Shown here: positions 25,290-34,346 of the stretch, in pieces
Numbering within the stretch: the first letter of the stretch is position 1
Layout of the letters: every line of letters starts with the position of its first letter
NCBI GenBank assembly: GCA_040882285.1
Contig: JBBEBQ010000007.1
Location: 62,001 to 126,000 of the forward strand
Length of the DNA: 64,000 nt
Origin: Gemmatimonadaceae bacterium
GTDB taxonomy: Bacteria; Gemmatimonadota; Gemmatimonadetes; Gemmatimonadales; Gemmatimonadaceae
Direction: 5' to 3'
Notes under the pieces: model-generated
Told to the model about the DNA's origin: nothing
Database searches by the model: none
What the model saw: the letters and a program-made list of their open reading frames with translations, nothing else
Position numbers and translations under genes: made by a program

Positions 25290-25739
25290 TCACCAGTTCC
25301 ATGAGCCATCCTTGGCCCAACGTCTCGGCAAAGGACCTAGGATACCGAGTCGCTGCAGCAAGAGCCCGCTCATGCTACGATCTTTCATACTGAAGCCGTC
25401 AGCGTCGGCACAGGATTGCTCGCCCCCGAATTTCTGGTCGATCATCTCGCGGTACACGGCTGGGTACAAGCGAGCGACGGCGACGAGCACGGCCATGCTG
25501 TCGTGATAGGATGTTTTTCCCCTTTGCCGTTGTTCAATCTCCTGCTCTTGTGTCGACGTGAGTCTCAGGCACGGTGGCGAGATGTATCGGTTGGTCTCTG
25601 GGTTTATGAAGACGCGGGCGTTGTAAGGCATGCTGACGTGGGTCTCGGCTCCAAAGCCGAGTACGAACCCAGCCAGAAGTACGATGCTGGCGACTTGAAG
25701 CGATCTGACGATGCGCTGTACGCCGACCACGGTCTTCAA
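25290..25739 (-). CDS. Hypothetical membrane-anchored cassette protein
   Basis: 149 residues. One N-terminal hydrophobic stretch (LQVASIVLLAGFVLGFG, about residues 14-30) could be a membrane anchor or signal. The rest is soluble (YISPPCLRLTSTQEQEIEQR, AVLVAVARLYPAVYREMID) with two cysteines. No family recognised. A complete cassette: attC-like sites lie on both sides. Confidence 0.6.
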   Translation of the reverse strand: MKTVVGVQRIVRSLQVASIVLLAGFVLGFGAETHVSMPYNARVFINPETNRYISPPCLRLTSTQEQEIEQRQRGKTSYHDSMAVLVAVARLYPAVYREMIDQKFGGEQSCADADGFSMKDRSMSGLLLQRLGILGPLPRRWAKDGSWNW

Positions 25740-25760
25740 CGGGAGAGGGCGGCTGTGGCT

Positions 25761-25871
25761 AGCTCACGCGCGTGCGTTAAGCCGTGGCGCTTCATAGAAA
25801 ATGCGGCAGGCGAGCGGAGCGAGCCAGCTGCTTCCAGCGTAGGCGCCGTCGGCTTCACCGCCAAGTTAGGT
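25761..25871 (-). other. attC-like recombination site 6
   Basis: On the minus strand the left core is ACCTAAC (25871-25865, perfect RYYYAAC), arms GCGGTGAAGCCGACGGCGC and GCGCCACGGCTTAACGC pair well, and the right core GTGAGCT is degenerate. The centre (GGCAGGCGAGCGGAGCGAGC) is almost the same as in site 7. Length 111 bp. Confidence 0.75.
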
Positions 25872-25881
25872 AGCCGCACAG

Positions 25882-26598
25882 CTAAGGCTCGCTTGTGAGG
25901 CTCTGGTACAACGCCGGATAGGCCTCTCTCACGTATCGGGCTTCAGCTTGGCGCCCGAGGTAGAAACTTGCCACGTGATTACGAAGCATGTCGGTATCGT
26001 TTTGCGTGACCTCGGTGTAAATGCCGGAGATCGGTAGCGGCAGGAAGTGCTTCAGCGCGACCGAATATGATGCGAGCGCAGGTCCATTCGTCGCGCCGAT
26101 GACGTCGGATGCACGAAGCCAGTGAACGGACATTGCTCCGTACTGGAGAAGCCAGAAGAATGCGACATACCCGAGCCCTAAGGTGAAAGGCGTCAGCAGG
26201 GCGCCGAGCATAAGGCGTGGCATGGATATCTTGGGCGCTTTCAGGCCGCCAAAGGCCAGCCACACCGACACAAAGAGCGGTAGCACGATTCCGATGCCGT
26301 ACAGAAGCCCAAAGACAATCGGGATGTACAAGCTGAGAAGAAGAAGCGATAGAAATGCCCCAACGCTCTGAACGGGAAAGGCGGTGGCTATTATCAGTTG
26401 CAGGACGAAGTATCGGAATGGGCTGAAGACGAGAATGCATAGCATGATCCAAAGCACAAACCACCTGGGGATCTCGTCCTCGGCCTGCTCCAACAGCAAT
26501 CCCATAGCGCCAGCAAGTATACCGAAAAGCGCAGGAACGGCGAAGATCCAAGCCAGGATCAACGAGACGGTACTAGAGGCGAACGGTTCAGAATTCAT
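25882..26598 (-). CDS. Hypothetical multi-pass membrane protein (cassette gene)
   Basis: 238 residues with five or six hydrophobic spans (SLILAWIFAVPALFGILAGA; FVLWIMLCILVFSPFRYFVL; AFLSLLLLSLYIPIVFGLLYG; VLPLFVSVWLAFGGL; LLTPFTLGLGYVAFFWLL) followed by a ~70-residue soluble C-terminus. No transporter motif or named family is recognised. It sits between two attC-like sites and is a complete cassette. Role unknown; membrane proteins of this kind are common among cassette cargo. Confidence 0.65.
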   Translation of the reverse strand: MNSEPFASSTVSLILAWIFAVPALFGILAGAMGLLLEQAEDEIPRWFVLWIMLCILVFSPFRYFVLQLIIATAFPVQSVGAFLSLLLLSLYIPIVFGLLYGIGIVLPLFVSVWLAFGGLKAPKISMPRLMLGALLTPFTLGLGYVAFFWLLQYGAMSVHWLRASDVIGATNGPALASYSVALKHFLPLPISGIYTEVTQNDTDMLRNHVASFYLGRQAEARYVREAYPALYQSLTSEP

Positions 26599-26612
26599 TG
26601 ATACAAGTGGCT

Positions 26613-26724
26613 ACCTAACGCGCCGGAGTTAAGCTGCGGCGCACCATTAACACTGCGGCAGGCGAGCGCAGCGAGCCAGCCGCGTTCAAAGCGAGCGCCG
26701 TCAGCTTCAACTCCTCGTTTAGGC
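26613..26724 (-). other. attC-like recombination site 7
   Basis: The clearest site after site 1. On the minus strand it begins near GCCTAAA, ends in GTTAGGT (26619-26613, perfect), and has arms GGAGTTGAAGCTGACGGCGC and GCGCCGCAGCTTAACTCCGG that pair over most of their length. Length 112 bp; overlaps the stop of the PD-(D/E)XK gene. Confidence 0.82.
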
Positions 26725-27396
26725 CGCACCATCGGAATCCGTTCGCTGCGGAGTCATGCGTTCGAATTCAAGGCCGAATGCCTTGAGCTTCGCTGCAAAC
26801 GGCACCAGTACAAGCGCCGCCGCTATGCCTAGGAGAGCCAAGCGCTCTGCCGTCAACAGGGAGATGGAGGAAAACTGCTCGAGCAAAAAATCCCCAACCG
26901 CCAGCAAGAAAGATGCGGCTGCCACCACCCATGCTACGATGCGGAAGCGATCCGTAGTGCGCTTGATATCGGCGCGTACTGCAGTACGGCTAGAGGCAAG
27001 GGAGGTAGATCGTAAGTCCGAATAACGGGGAAAGGTCGAAAGGGGGATCAGCGTAAACGCACCACCTGCCATCATGCGATAAAAGCTGATCGCGTCGGGC
27101 CCATGGCCTGGTACCGCAACGAAGGCCTCTAGTGGCCGCGAACTAAGCGTTGTCACGTAGCCGCGAAGTCGATCGCTAGCTGTTGTGATCGCGACAGAGT
27201 CATTGCTTCCCTTTACCTCAAGGACCGCGATGTACTCCTTGGCGGCAGGGTCAAGAATGCCGATATCCGGCCGGTACTGAGTTCCAGCATTCGGCAGAAG
27301 CGAGGGCGCGCGCACGAGCGAGCCGCTCGGGTATCCGAGTCCTCTCAAGAACTCAAGGACGATCTCTTCGAAACGCGAGTGCGGCTCAGGGATCAT
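26719..27396 (-). CDS. PD-(D/E)XK nuclease-like domain with two C-terminal membrane helices (cassette gene)
   Basis: 225 residues. YRPDIGILDPAAKEYIAVLEVKG (residues 41-63) has Asp44 and Glu60-x-Lys62, the canonical PD-(D/E)XK spacing, with FEEIVLEFLRGLG before it as in restriction-like folds. After a linker come two hydrophobic spans (RIVAWVVAAASFLLAVGDFLL, about 150-170; LLGIAAALVLVPFAA, about 190-205), so the nuclease-like domain should face the cytoplasm from the membrane. It is the first gene after attI-like element B. A defence function is plausible but not shown. Confidence 0.75.
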   Translation of the reverse strand: MIPEPHSRFEEIVLEFLRGLGYPSGSLVRAPSLLPNAGTQYRPDIGILDPAAKEYIAVLEVKGSNDSVAITTASDRLRGYVTTLSSRPLEAFVAVPGHGPDAISFYRMMAGGAFTLIPLSTFPRYSDLRSTSLASSRTAVRADIKRTTDRFRIVAWVVAAASFLLAVGDFLLEQFSSISLLTAERLALLGIAAALVLVPFAAKLKAFGLEFERMTPQRTDSDGAA

Positions 27397-27404
27397 GATC
27401 TCGG

Positions 27405-27650
27405 CCTAACTATTGATTGCCTAGCTACGTATACTGCGAAGAGCGGCGAAACGCAGCAAGGCGGCGCTGGCTCTCGCGCCCCGGCGAAAATGGCACGCCG
27501 CGACGAACCGCCGGAGCTGAATGCACTTACGCAGTTTCCGCTAAGCAGGAGAGCGGAAATAGGCCGCAAGAAGTCCGCTGCATATTTCCGCACAACCGGT
27601 ACGGAGAGCTGTAGCGAGTCCTCGCAGCCTCTTTCCCCGCTTGGCACCGC
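27405..27650 (-). repeat. attI-like ~210-bp element, copy B
   Basis: Nearly the same as copy C (30749-30985) and clearly related to copy A. On the minus strand it ends ATCAATAGTTAGGC, with the GTTAGGC core (27411-27405) right next to the first cassette gene. Open frames run through it in several frames because stops are rare, but none has a recognisable product. Upstream in array sense is a gcvP fragment. Confidence 0.65.
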
Positions 27651-27659
27651 CAGCAGCGG

Positions 27660-28180
27660 AATGCCTCAACCCCCCGGCTGCGCATCCGCATACGCATCCG
27701 TCGGCAAACACGAGCACACCAGGTTCCGATCCCCGTACGCACTCTCCACCCTCGCCACCGCCGGCCAGAACTTTCTTCCCCCGGATCCACTCCGCCGGAA
27801 ACGCGGCCTGCTCGCGCGTGTAGCCGTACGTCCATGCGGTCGCGGTCACCCGCTCCAGCGTGTGCGACGCATTTTTCAAAACGTTGTCCTGCTTGTCCGC
27901 GGTCCCGATCTCGATCTCGCGGATCTCCTCCCGGATCGAAATCATCGCGTCGCAGAACCGGTCGAGCTCGGCCAGCGACTCGCTCTCGGTCGGCTCGATC
28001 ATCAGCGTCCCCGCCACGGGGAATGACACGGTCGGCGCGTGGAAGCCGTAATCCATGAGCCGCTTGGCGATGTCCTCCACCTCCACACCCGACGCGCCCT
28101 TCACCACGCGCGTGCCCACGATGCACTCATGCGCCACGGTTCCGTTAATCGCGCGATACAGGACCAGGGAAATGCTGCTC
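27660..28180 (-). pseudogene. Duplicated 3' fragment of gcvP
   Basis: About 520 bases closely match the gcvP 3' end at 31006-31515 (most differences silent or scattered). It begins at [14 protein letters not shown] and ends near the homologous stop. A one-base insertion near 27775 shifts the frame, so the C-terminus [11 protein letters not shown] becomes [11 protein letters not shown]. No start; not functional. Its 5' edge abuts the stop codon of gene 28179-28625. Confidence 0.92.
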
Positions 28181-28625
28181 ACGTGCCTTGACGCCCGCGC
28201 ATGCCCACACCAAGGGCCTTCGTACGCTCTTCGAGCCACGCGACGAGAGGCCTGAGGTCCTCTTCGAAAAGCATGAGTCGCCTAACGGATGATCTAGGAT
28301 AACTTTCCCCCAGCGATTCGCGACTCGACTTTTGCTCAATCCAGAGTTCTGGCTTCGGCACAGGCTCCATCGACAGGACACTGCCACCGGGGAATTGTCG
28401 CTGCGACGGCCACTCATCGGCCGTATAGGATCCCCGGAGCCAACGAGCAACCCATGGCAGATCATCGATCTGAATCTCGATGCCTTCGCCCACTGTCTTT
28501 TCCTGAGGATTCCACTGCTCAACGTGAACAGTTTGTCGTTCGTCTCCAGCGAAGCGCATCCGCCACAGCCAACCACGAGATAGCGCGAGCATCGGCGTCT
28601 CGCTTGAGAAGTCATTAGAAGGCAC
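28179..28625 (-). CDS. Hypothetical cassette protein, probably truncated at its 3' end
   Basis: 148 residues with no known family: [20 protein letters not shown], then [18 protein letters not shown] and [18 protein letters not shown]. Beta then alpha, soluble. The stop codon lies exactly at the junction with the duplicated gcvP fragment, and no attC-like site follows, so the original C-terminus and attC were probably lost in the rearrangement. The first half resembles small immunity/polymorphic proteins only in general character. Confidence 0.6.
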   Translation of the reverse strand: MPSNDFSSETPMLALSRGWLWRMRFAGDERQTVHVEQWNPQEKTVGEGIEIQIDDLPWVARWLRGSYTADEWPSQRQFPGGSVLSMEPVPKPELWIEQKSSRESLGESYPRSSVRRLMLFEEDLRPLVAWLEERTKALGVGMRGRQGT

Positions 28626-28748
28626 TGTATGCCTCCGCGGAGTAGCGAGTGATGCGCTCGTGCACAGAGGTCACGGATGGAGAGAGAAATACCGCCAAAG
28701 CGGAAGCGCCGTAAGTGACCGATCCGCCGACCTTGTTCCACACCTTGA

Positions 28749-29228
28749 CTACGGCGAAGCTGCGGCGGATCGCCCGGACGCCCAGATCCAGGTGGCCACC
28801 AGCAAGGCGACGATCACAGCAAGCACCGTTGTCAAGAGGCCGTAACGCATATTCGCCGCCTGCTGTGCCCGACGGGCGATGCGCCGTTGATCAGCTTTGC
28901 GGCGCGCGGATACCAATTCTGCACGCCCGTTGAGGTCTGTTCGCAGACTACGCGCTTGCTGCCGGGAATCCTCAACAACCTCAGGGACAGCGCCGGTCTG
29001 CCGTAACTCGAAGTACCATCGTTCAGCAGAATCCACGCGGGCCCGCGCGGCACCCAGTTCTCGTGAACGCTCGGCGTGGTCGTGCGCTGCTTGACGTAGC
29101 TCTGCCGCCGACCGGTTCGAAAGGGCACCATACTGCCATGCGACGGAGCCTAATACAGCGAAGCCACCGATCCACAGGACAAGGACCTGCACCGGGTGCC
29201 AGCGCACAATCCGCAGCTTCAACTCCAC
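28749..29228 (-). CDS. Hypothetical bitopic membrane protein with coiled coil
   Basis: 159 residues. Two membrane spans (VQVLVLWIGGFAVLGSVAW near the N-terminus, LLTTVLAVIVALLVATWIW near the C-terminus) enclose ~85 residues rich in Ala, Arg and Glu with heptad-like spacing (AAELRQAAHDHAERSRELGAA), a probable coiled coil. No family recognised. The GTG start at 29228 lies in a stretch (GGAGTTGAAGCTGCGGATTG) like an attC arm, so the gene follows its neighbour's recombination site closely. Confidence 0.55.
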   Translation of the reverse strand: MELKLRIVRWHPVQVLVLWIGGFAVLGSVAWQYGALSNRSAAELRQAAHDHAERSRELGAARARVDSAERWYFELRQTGAVPEVVEDSRQQARSLRTDLNGRAELVSARRKADQRRIARRAQQAANMRYGLLTTVLAVIVALLVATWIWASGRSAAASP

Positions 29229-29274
29229 GTCAGGTCCGCATCATCGCGCCGACAGCTTCACGCGCCCATTAGGC
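29221..29274 (-). other. Half attC-like site
   Basis: On the minus strand GCCTAAT (left core, one mismatch) is followed by GGGCGCGTGAAGCTGTCGG, an arm like those of sites 6 and 7, but the complementary arm and right core are not found. It lies 3' of gene 29289-29747 and may be a decayed site. Confidence 0.35.
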
Positions 29275-29288
29275 GGCAGTGTTTCACT

Positions 29289-29747
29289 TTAGGTAGCCTT
29301 TAGCAGCCGGTAATCGGCAGCACGAAGGCGAGTCTTGGCCACTAGGTCAGACGAGAGGGCGTCCTTTCGAAGAGTGGCAATGAACGAAGCGAAGGCGTGC
29401 TCCTTCTCGGCTTCAGGCGTCCCGCTACCAATCCGAACGGAGTCGAGGAATCCATACGCGGCCTGGATCACATCGTCCGATGCGTACAACCAGCATAGCT
29501 GGAGCTCGTCGAGAAAGGTTTGCTTGAGCGACGTTGCCTCAGCTTGGCCCACCATAAACCCCTTGCTCAACTCCAAGAGCTTTCGATAACTCCTCTCCTT
29601 TCGCTCGAACTGCTGGAGGAATCGTCTTTCGCGATCTGCGCGACGTCGGGCCTTTTCGTTAAGTAGCCAGCCGATGACCACCGTAAGGACAGGAGCCATG
29701 ATCTTCCAAAACTCGACATCACCGAGAACCTGGCGGAAATTGTCCAT
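29289..29747 (-). CDS. Hypothetical membrane-anchored helical cassette protein
   Basis: 152 residues. One N-terminal hydrophobic helix (FWKIMAPVLTVVIGWLL, residues ~13-29) is followed by a basic stop-transfer segment (NEKARRRADRERR) and a helical cytoplasmic domain (FERKERSYRKLLELSKGF, then ELQLCWLYASDDVIQAAYGFL). This plan is common among small cassette proteins of unknown function. No enzymatic motif. ATG start at 29747. Confidence 0.6.
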   Translation of the reverse strand: MDNFRQVLGDVEFWKIMAPVLTVVIGWLLNEKARRRADRERRFLQQFERKERSYRKLLELSKGFMVGQAEATSLKQTFLDELQLCWLYASDDVIQAAYGFLDSVRIGSGTPEAEKEHAFASFIATLRKDALSSDLVAKTRLRAADYRLLKAT

Positions 29748-29786
29748 GTGCCTCTGATTGATCGGCTACCTGCCTGCGCGTGGCCC

Positions 29787-29879
29787 GCCTACGCTTCAGC
29801 TAACCTGCGAGCGCACCCAACGAAATGCGAGCGAAGCGAGCCTCAGCAAATCGCTCGATAGGTTCAGCGTTCGTTAGAC
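29787..29879 (-). other. attC-like recombination site 8
   Basis: On the minus strand it begins with GTCTAAC (29879-29873, perfect RYYYAAC). Arms ACGCTGAACCTATCGAGCG and CGCTCGCAGGTTAGCTGAAG pair with bulges; the right core CGTAGGC is degenerate. The centre has the GCGAGCGAAGCGAGC hairpin seen in other sites. Length 93 bp. Confidence 0.6.
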
Positions 29880-29896
29880 GTCACTGCGACGCGAAG

Positions 29897-30685
29897 CTAG
29901 TCACCGACCCTCACTGAGGGCCATTCGAATTGCAAATGTCTATCGTAGTAGGTTCGCTTCAACCAACGGAGATCGCGAAACCATTGGGTACAGGCGGTAC
30001 TATCGCTTCCGAGACGGCCTGCGCCCAGGTGATAGGACTTTGCGATGGCATAGGCCATTCGCCGGAGGCGGGGAGCCGACTTCGGCGACCCACAATCCGC
30101 GGCGTACTCAGTGCCAAAGCGCGTTGGAATTGCGCCCGCGTATGCCCGTGCCAGTGCGCGTCGTCGCGAGGTCGGATGGTTGCCAGCGCCATCGCCCACC
30201 CGATAGCCCTTGGCCTTGAGGAAGCTCTCCGAACGCCAGTCCGCGGAGAGTAAGCGCAACCGACCATATCCTCTAACGACGATACTCGGCCACCTGAACC
30301 CGACCTTCATCAAGTGCTCAAGCCCCGGGTGCCCCTTGCCCATTCGCAAGGCGATCTTCGGCGTATTCAGTGGATCGTGTCCGGAAATCAAGTAAGCCAG
30401 GAACATCTCATGTGAATAGACACGCAGTGTTTTTCCGGCACGCTTTCGAAGGAGTTGGTCGAGATCTCTAGCTTGCCATTCCTCTCGGCCCAGAACGAGC
30501 ACTTCCGTGTAGGCCGCCGGCTCCCATGTATCGATCTTCCTTCGGCTCAGGAACTGCTCGAAGTCGTCTCGGGCGTACGGGCCGTGTCCGATCAACGAGA
30601 CGTCCTCGAGATGTATGCGCGATCCGTCGACGCCACGGAACATCCAATTGCGCAGCGTGATGCTCGTGAAAGGTGTGCCGGCCAT
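29897..30685 (-). CDS. Hypothetical cassette protein
   Basis: 262 residues, no family recognised. The middle (VLVLGREEWQARDLDQLLRK, then LRVYSHEMFLAYLISGHDPL) looks like a compact alpha/beta module, and the C-terminal half is rich in Arg, Tyr and Trp (RRMAYAIAKSYHLGAG, WFRDLRWLKRTYYDR), suggesting nucleic-acid contact. Soluble, no signal. It is the first gene after attI-like element C, the position that is best expressed in integrons. Confidence 0.6.
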   Translation of the reverse strand: MAGTPFTSITLRNWMFRGVDGSRIHLEDVSLIGHGPYARDDFEQFLSRRKIDTWEPAAYTEVLVLGREEWQARDLDQLLRKRAGKTLRVYSHEMFLAYLISGHDPLNTPKIALRMGKGHPGLEHLMKVGFRWPSIVVRGYGRLRLLSADWRSESFLKAKGYRVGDGAGNHPTSRRRALARAYAGAIPTRFGTEYAADCGSPKSAPRLRRMAYAIAKSYHLGAGRLGSDSTACTQWFRDLRWLKRTYYDRHLQFEWPSVRVGD

Positions 30686-30748
30686 GTTTTATCGGGCGCG
30701 AGAAATTGCTGCTTCGCCGAGGCTGATCGACAGCGATGAATCGGCTAC

Positions 30749-30985
30749 GTCTAACTATTGATTATCTGGACTACATATACTGCGGAGAGCGGCGAAACGC
30801 AGCAAGGCGGCGCTGGCTCTCGCGCCCCGGCGAAAATGGCACGCCGCGACGAACCGCCGGAGCTGAATGCACTTACGCAGTTTTCGCCAAGCAGGAGAGC
30901 GGAAATAGGCCGCAAGAAGTCCGCTGCATATTTCCGCGCAAACGATACGGAGAGTTGTAGTAAGTCCTCACAGCCCCCTTGCACA
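30749..30985 (-). repeat. attI-like ~210-bp element, copy C (next to intact gcvP)
   Basis: On the minus strand the element follows the gcvP stop and ends ATCAATAGTTAGAC, with core GTTAGAC (30755-30749). It is about 90% like copy B and less like copy A. Because gcvP is complete here, this is probably the ancestral array head. No tyrosine-recombinase gene is found next to it or elsewhere in the window. Confidence 0.65.
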
Positions 30986-31005
30986 CCTGCCACCACCGGA
31001 GCTCC

Positions 31006-33906
31006 TTACCCGCCCGGTTGCGCATCCGCATACGCATCCGTCGGCAGACACGAGCACACCAGGTTCCGATCCCCGTACGCGCTCTCCACCCGCGCCACCG
31101 CTGGCCAGAACTTCCTCCCCCTGATCCACTCCGCCGGAAACGCGGCCTGCTCGCGCGTGTAACCGTGAGTCCACGCGGTCGCGGTCACCCGCTCCAGCGT
31201 GTGCGGCGCGTTCTTCAGCACGTTGTCCTGCTTGTCCGCGGTCCCGATCTCGATCTCGCGGATCTCCTCCCGAATCGAGATCATCGCGTCGCAGAACCGG
31301 TCGAGCTCGGCAAGCGACTCGCTCTCCGTCGGCTCGATCATCAGTGTCCCCGCGACCGGGAATGACACGGTCGGCGCGTGGAAGCCGTAATCCATGAGCC
31401 GCTTGGCGATGTCCTCCACCTCCACACCCGACGCGCCCTTCACCACCCGCGTGTCCACGATGCACTCGTGCGCCACGGTCCCGTTGATCGCGCGATACAA
31501 CACGGGGAAATGCTGCTCCAGTCGGTGCGCGATGTAGTTGGCGTTCAGGATCGCGATCTTCGTCGCGTGCGTCAGCCCTTCCCCGCCCATCATTTGTATG
31601 TAAGCCAGCGAGATCGGCAAGATGCTGGCGCTCCCCCACGGCGCGGCCGAGACTGCGCCGTTGCGCGAGCCGTGCGGCTGCACCACAGGATGACCCGGCA
31701 GAAACGGCGCGAGATGCTCGGCCACGCCGATCGGGCCCATCCCCGGCCCGCCGCCGCCGTGCGGAATGCAGAACGTCTTGTGCAGATTGAGATGACACAC
31801 ATCGGCGCCGAAATCGCCGGGCCGGCACAGCCCGACCATCGCGTTCATGTTCGCGCCGTCCATGTACACCTGCCCGCCGTGCTCGTGCACGATCCGGCAG
31901 ATCTCGATCACGCCGCTCTCGAACACGCCGTGCGTGGACGGATAGGTGATCATCAGCGCGCCGAGATTGGCTTCGTGCGCGGTGGCTTTCGCGCGCAGGT
32001 CGCCCACGTCCACGTTGCCGTGCTTGTCGGTCTTTACCACCACGACCTTCATCCCCGCCATCACGGCGCTAGCGGGATTGGTCCCGTGCGCGGACTGCGG
32101 AATGAGACACACGTCGCGATGCGACTCCCCGCGCGACGCATGGTAGCCGCGAATGGTGAGCAACCCGGCGTACTCGCCCTGCGAGCCGGCGTTGGGCTGC
32201 AGCGACACGGCCGCGAAGCCGGTGATCTCCGCCAGCGCGGACTCCAATAACCGAAACAGCTCGGCGTAGCCCTGCACCTGCTCCAACGGCGCGAACGGGT
32301 GCAGCTTCCCGAAGCCGGGCCAGGTGATCGGCATCATCTCGGCGGTCGCGTTCAGCTTCATCGTGCAGGAGCCGAGCGGGATCATCGAGTGCACCAGCGA
32401 CAGGTCGCGCGACTCGAGCGTGTGCAGGTACCGCAGCAGCTCGGTCTCGGAGCGGTGCGTGTTGAACACCGGATGCGTGAGGAACGGCGTCGCGCGCTTG
32501 AACCGCTCGTCGTAGCGCGCGTCCGCTTCGTCCGCCAGCTCGTCCAGCGTGATCCCCGGCTTCGCCCCGCCGCCGAACACCAGCAGCAGCTCTTCCACGT
32601 CCCGCGCGGTCACGGTCTCGTCCAGCGCAACTACAATAGAAGAGCCGCCGAGGTGCCGCAGGTTGATCCCGCGCGCGGCCGCGGCCGCGACGATCTCCTC
32701 CGCGCCGCCCGAGCCGATCTCGACGCGCACGGTGTCGAAGAAATCCTCGTGCGCCACGGCGTGCCCCAGCTTCTTCACTCCCGCCGCGAGCAGCGCGGCG
32801 AACCCGTGCACGCGCTCGGCGATGCGCGTCAGACCCTCGGCGCCGTGATACACGGCGTACATCCCCGCGACCACGGCCAACAGGACCTGCGCGGTGCAGA
32901 TGTTCGAAGTCGCCTTCTCGCGCCGGATGTGCTGCTCGCGCGTCTGCAGCGCCATTCGCAGCGCGGGGTTCCCGTCCGCGTCGCGCGACACGCCGATGAT
33001 CCGCCCCGGGATCTGCCGCTTGTACTCGTCGCGCGTGGCGAAGAACGCCGCGTGCGGGCCGCCGTAGCCGAGCGGCACGCCGAACCGCTGCGAGTTGCCG
33101 ACGACGATGTCGGCGCCCCACTCGCCCGGCGGCGTCAGCAGCACGAGGCTCAGCAGGTCAGCCGCGACGGTGACCAGCGCGTTCGCGACGTGCGCGCGCT
33201 CGCACAGCTGCTTGTAGTCGTGCACGGCACCGTCGGTCGCGGGATACTGCACGAGCACGCCGAACACCTCGGGGCCCGGCTTGAACGTGCGGAAATCTCC
33301 CACCTCGATCGTGATCCCGCGCGCCGCCGCGCGGGTCTGGATCACGTCGATCGTCTGTGGATGACACTCCGACGAGACGAAGAACACTTCCTTGCCCGGC
33401 TTGCCGGCGACGCCGTAGCTCATCGACATCGCTTCCGCGGCCGCGGTCGCCTCGTCCAGCAGCGATGCGTTGGCGATCTCGAGTCCGGTGAGGTCCATCA
33501 CCATCGTCTGGAAGGTCAGCAGCGCCTCGAGCCGGCCCTGCGCGATCTCCGCCTGGTACGGCGTGTACGCTGTGTACCAGCCCGGACTCTCCAGGATGTT
33601 CCGCTGCAGCACGGGTGGCGTGATGCAGTCGTGGTAGCCGAGGCCGATGTACGAGCGGAAGACTTTGTTCTTCGCGGCCAGCGCGCGCATGCCCGCAAGC
33701 ATGGCGTGCTCGCTCAGACCCGCGCCGATGGCCAGGAGCTCCTTCGCCCGGATGTCGCGGGGGATGACGGCATCTATGAGGTCGTCGAGGGAGGCGTGGC
33801 CGAGGGTGGCCAGCATCTTCGCGACATCGGCTTCACTCGGGCCTACATGGCGGCGGACGAAGTTGTCGAAGCCGGGGAGGGTGCGGGGTCTGGTCTGGGT
33901 CGTCAT
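31006..33906 (-). CDS. gcvP: Glycine dehydrogenase (decarboxylating), P-protein
   Basis: 966 residues, the full length of single-chain GcvP. It decarboxylates glycine with pyridoxal phosphate and passes the aminomethyl group to lipoylated H-protein. The N-terminal half ([36 protein letters not shown]-like [17 protein letters not shown]) and the C-terminal half ([22 protein letters not shown], with the PLP lysine) are both present. The start [16 protein letters not shown] fits the family. No gcvT or gcvH is adjacent. Its 3' end was duplicated into the island at 27660-28180. Confidence 0.97.
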   Translation of the reverse strand: MTTQTRPRTLPGFDNFVRRHVGPSEADVAKMLATLGHASLDDLIDAVIPRDIRAKELLAIGAGLSEHAMLAGMRALAAKNKVFRSYIGLGYHDCITPPVLQRNILESPGWYTAYTPYQAEIAQGRLEALLTFQTMVMDLTGLEIANASLLDEATAAAEAMSMSYGVAGKPGKEVFFVSSECHPQTIDVIQTRAAARGITIEVGDFRTFKPGPEVFGVLVQYPATDGAVHDYKQLCERAHVANALVTVAADLLSLVLLTPPGEWGADIVVGNSQRFGVPLGYGGPHAAFFATRDEYKRQIPGRIIGVSRDADGNPALRMALQTREQHIRREKATSNICTAQVLLAVVAGMYAVYHGAEGLTRIAERVHGFAALLAAGVKKLGHAVAHEDFFDTVRVEIGSGGAEEIVAAAAARGINLRHLGGSSIVVALDETVTARDVEELLLVFGGGAKPGITLDELADEADARYDERFKRATPFLTHPVFNTHRSETELLRYLHTLESRDLSLVHSMIPLGSCTMKLNATAEMMPITWPGFGKLHPFAPLEQVQGYAELFRLLESALAEITGFAAVSLQPNAGSQGEYAGLLTIRGYHASRGESHRDVCLIPQSAHGTNPASAVMAGMKVVVVKTDKHGNVDVGDLRAKATAHEANLGALMITYPSTHGVFESGVIEICRIVHEHGGQVYMDGANMNAMVGLCRPGDFGADVCHLNLHKTFCIPHGGGGPGMGPIGVAEHLAPFLPGHPVVQPHGSRNGAVSAAPWGSASILPISLAYIQMMGGEGLTHATKIAILNANYIAHRLEQHFPVLYRAINGTVAHECIVDTRVVKGASGVEVEDIAKRLMDYGFHAPTVSFPVAGTLMIEPTESESLAELDRFCDAMISIREEIREIEIGTADKQDNVLKNAPHTLERVTATAWTHGYTREQAAFPAEWIRGRKFWPAVARVESAYGDRNLVCSCLPTDAYADAQPGG

Positions 33907-34002
33907 TTACAGGCTTCGAGGCGGGCTAAGGGGAATCCAAGTTTGGAGTGTGGCAGTTTGGAGGGGGGGGTTTGGAGTTTCCGGAGGCTCCGATCCGAAA
34001 GC

Positions 34003-34071
34003 CTATAGATCCTCTGGCTTGAGTCCTGTATGGCGAGCGATGCGAGAGAGCATGCGCGGACCGATCCCTCG
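34003..34071 (-). pseudogene. Possible HicA C-terminal remnant
   Basis: Directly after the HicB stop and in the same frame, RGIGPRMLSRIARHTGLKPEDL and a stop follow. This resembles the end of HicA toxins (G-x-L-x-x-I-x-R-x-x-G-L-x-x-E-x-F/L). The catalytic histidine region is missing. Short, so tentative. Confidence 0.4.
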
Positions 34072-34245
34072 CTATCGTGCTGCTCCGTGTTCAGAACGCT
34101 CGGCCAAAACACGCAAAGCCAACGCCTGCACCTTGGCGACCGCATCGGTCCTGGTGGTGCCGTACGAGGCGGTGCCGGGGAGCGCCTCGACCTCGGCGAG
34201 CCAGCGGCCGTCCGTCTCCTGTTCGATCTCGATTTTGAACTTCAT
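34072..34245 (-). CDS. Solitary HicB-like antitoxin
   Basis: 57 residues, MKFKIEIEQETDGRWLAEVEALPGTASYG, then TTRTDAVAKVQALALRVLAER, the short HicB (type II antitoxin) fold. The start at 34245 was chosen on family length; the frame is open 32 codons further up. No intact HicA is next to it; only a 22-residue C-terminal-like remnant follows in frame. It may be an orphan or a degraded pair. Confidence 0.8.
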   Translation of the reverse strand: MKFKIEIEQETDGRWLAEVEALPGTASYGTTRTDAVAKVQALALRVLAERSEHGAAR

Positions 34246-34346
34246 TCTGCCCGTCCGCGAGAAGAAGGACTGTCCACTAAAATACCCGGAAACCGAACCA
34301 AATGCGCCATAGTCCTGAGGCCGCAACCGGGTACCATTCACTCCCT

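Noticed and set aside
27417-30960. A ~65-residue open frame conserved in elements B and C
   Set aside because: All frames are open there because stops are rare; it is not kept in element A, and substitutions do not favour synonymous positions as far as I can see.
33907-34002. Glycine riboswitch before gcvP
   Set aside because: No tandem aptamer-like conserved core could be seen in the short upstream region.
32299-34008. 569-residue plus-strand open frame over gcvP
   Set aside because: Antisense shadow of a full-length, conserved gene.
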